From positions 272-15,506 of the forward strand of contig PMDX01000105.1 in the NCBI GenBank assembly GCA_003154635.1: DNA of 15,235 bases, written 5' to 3'. Of the stretch, positions 14,256 through 15,235 are shown piece after piece. Origin of the DNA: Actinomycetota bacterium (GTDB taxonomy: Bacteria; Actinomycetota; Geothermincolia; Fen-727; Anoxymicrobiaceae). Every line of letters begins with the position of its first letter. The stretch's first letter is position 1. The position numbers and the translations under genes are program-made. Below the pieces are notes generated by a model. That model ran no database searches and had not been told where the DNA came from. It saw only the letters and a program-made list of their open reading frames with translations.

Positions 14256-15235
14256 GTGCCGAAGAACGATACGGTAGCCCCGGGCGGGGTGTCTGAAAGC
14301 CATGCGGATTCCCCGGGGACGATCGATGTCGCGGAATACCAGGACGCGCTGGCGCGCCTGAGGCGTGTCTATTCATTCCTCAACATGACAAACGAAGCCA
14401 TCGCGCGCATTAAACAACCGGAGCCACTGTTCAACGAGGCGTGCCGTATCGCCGTTGAGGTGGGCGGGTTCGTCATGGCCTGGATCGGCCTCGTGGACCC
14501 GGAAAGCAGGCGGATCAAACCAGTGAGCCACTGCGGCTTCGAGGAAGGATACCTCGACAAGGTGTCCATAAGCGCGGACGGGCAGGACCGACAGGGGCTG
14601 GGGCCCACCGGTATCGCCGCGCGCACGGGCGAGGTAAACATCTGCCGGGACTTCGCGGGCGACCCCCGCATGGCGCCATGGCGGGAGGAGGCGCTGAAGC
14701 GCGGTTACTGTTCCTCGGCCGCGTTTCCACTGCGCATCGGCGAGAGCATCGTGGGGGCGCTCACTCTATATGCCTCGGAGACCGATTTCTTCGATGACGA
14801 GCTGGTCGAACTGTTCAAGACCCTGGCGGACGATATCTCCTTTGCTATCGACGCCATGCGGAAAGACGAACTGCGCAGGCGCGCCGAAGAAGATCTGGCG
14901 CTGCGCGCCATGCTGCTGGACACGGCGACCGACTCCATCCTTGAATTCGATGCGAAGGGCAACTTCGTCTACGCGAACGAGGCGAGCTGGTCCACCCTCG
15001 GGTATTCGCGTGAGGAGTTCATGAACATAAACCTGTGGGAGCTCGCCACGCCGGAGTTCGCGCCTCAAATCCAGGAGCGGCTGTTCCAGGCCGAACGCTT
15101 CGGTCGGGTGATATTCGAGTCCGGCCGCCTGCGCAAGGACGGCTCAACGATGCCGGTGGAAGTGCACATCAGGCAGGTGGACGCCAGTGGGCGCCGCCTG
15201 TACCTGAGCGTAGCGCGCGACATCACCGAGCGCAA
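14256..15235 (+). CDS. GAF-PAS sensory protein, 3'-truncated by window (probably a sensor kinase)
   Basis: 326 complete codons visible. GTG start with GGGAGGGGAG 5 bases upstream. After a short polar N-terminus, residues about 45-200 form a GAF domain (EPLFNEACRIAVEVGGFVMAWIGL..., then GLGPTGIAARTGEVNICRDF, then SSAAFPLRIGESIVGALTLY). A short helix (KDELRRRAEEDLALR) leads into a PAS domain (about 225-326: LDTATDSILEFDAKGNFVYAN...RLRKDGSTMPVEVHIR...ARDITERK). The output domain is outside the window; a histidine kinase or GGDEF module is typical for this order. No transmembrane span is visible. Confidence 0.88.
   Translation, partial: MPKNDTVAPGGVSESHADSPGTIDVAEYQDALARLRRVYSFLNMTNEAIARIKQPEPLFNEACRIAVEVGGFVMAWIGLVDPESRRIKPVSHCGFEEGYLDKVSISADGQDRQGLGPTGIAARTGEVNICRDFAGDPRMAPWREEALKRGYCSSAAFPLRIGESIVGALTLYASETDFFDDELVELFKTLADDISFAIDAMRKDELRRRAEEDLALRAMLLDTATDSILEFDAKGNFVYANEASWSTLGYSREEFMNINLWELATPEFAPQIQERLFQAERFGRVIFESGRLRKDGSTMPVEVHIRQVDASGRRLYLSVARDITER

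Overview
The window looks like chromosomal DNA from a high-GC, probably deep-branching actinobacterial-type organism. This lineage call is an inference. It rests on high GC, frequent GTG/TTG starts, a lexA-polymerase cassette, a GAP-family membrane protein and a repeat domain (YFAEGTTRPGF...IQNPG...ERPMYFDY) that I associate with Actinomycetota-like surface proteins. No rRNA gene or complete tRNA gene is present to confirm it.

Layout. (1) Positions 1-5270, minus strand: a damage-response mutagenesis cassette reads lexA, then a Y-family polymerase (dinB type), then a C-family polymerase (dnaE2-like, running off the window). lexA and dinB are 7 bp apart. The lexA promoter has a direct-repeat candidate operator inside its 17-bp spacer. 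The dnaE gene carries an in-frame GC-rich palindromic repeat in a PHP-domain loop and a degenerate PHP metal site. (2) Positions 5340-6890, plus strand: a small lipoprotein gene, then a zinc-ribbon/Pro-Gln-rich/multispan membrane protein. (3) Positions 6986-8875: a sensor kinase with an N-terminal receiver (REC-PAS-PAS-HisKA-HATPase). (4) Positions 9169-9699: a DUF1003-type two-span membrane protein. (5) Positions 9737-10275: a decayed gene for a secreted repeat protein. It has a good ribosome site and start, a frame change before the signal peptide, an in-frame TGA after it, and a truncated third repeat. (6) Positions 10341-12239, minus strand: an exported CHAP/NlpC-like protein with four tandem ~110-residue domains. 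Domains 1 and 4 are encoded by 306 bp that read as identical. (7) Positions 12396-13943: a GAP-family membrane protein (minus) and a Rieske [2Fe-2S] ferredoxin (plus), flanked by two related ~55-bp sequences resembling the 3' end of a serine tRNA. (8) Positions 14256-15235: start of a GAF-PAS sensory protein, cut by the window end.

The clearest functional unit is lexA-dinB-dnaE. LexA would repress its own promoter, and DNA damage would then induce two translesion-type polymerases together. It resembles the lexA-imuA-imuB-dnaE2 mutasome but lacks imuA and keeps a catalytically intact Y-family enzyme. The other eye-catching parts are signs of recombination: identical repeat modules, a broken repeat gene next door, and tRNA-like direct repeats.
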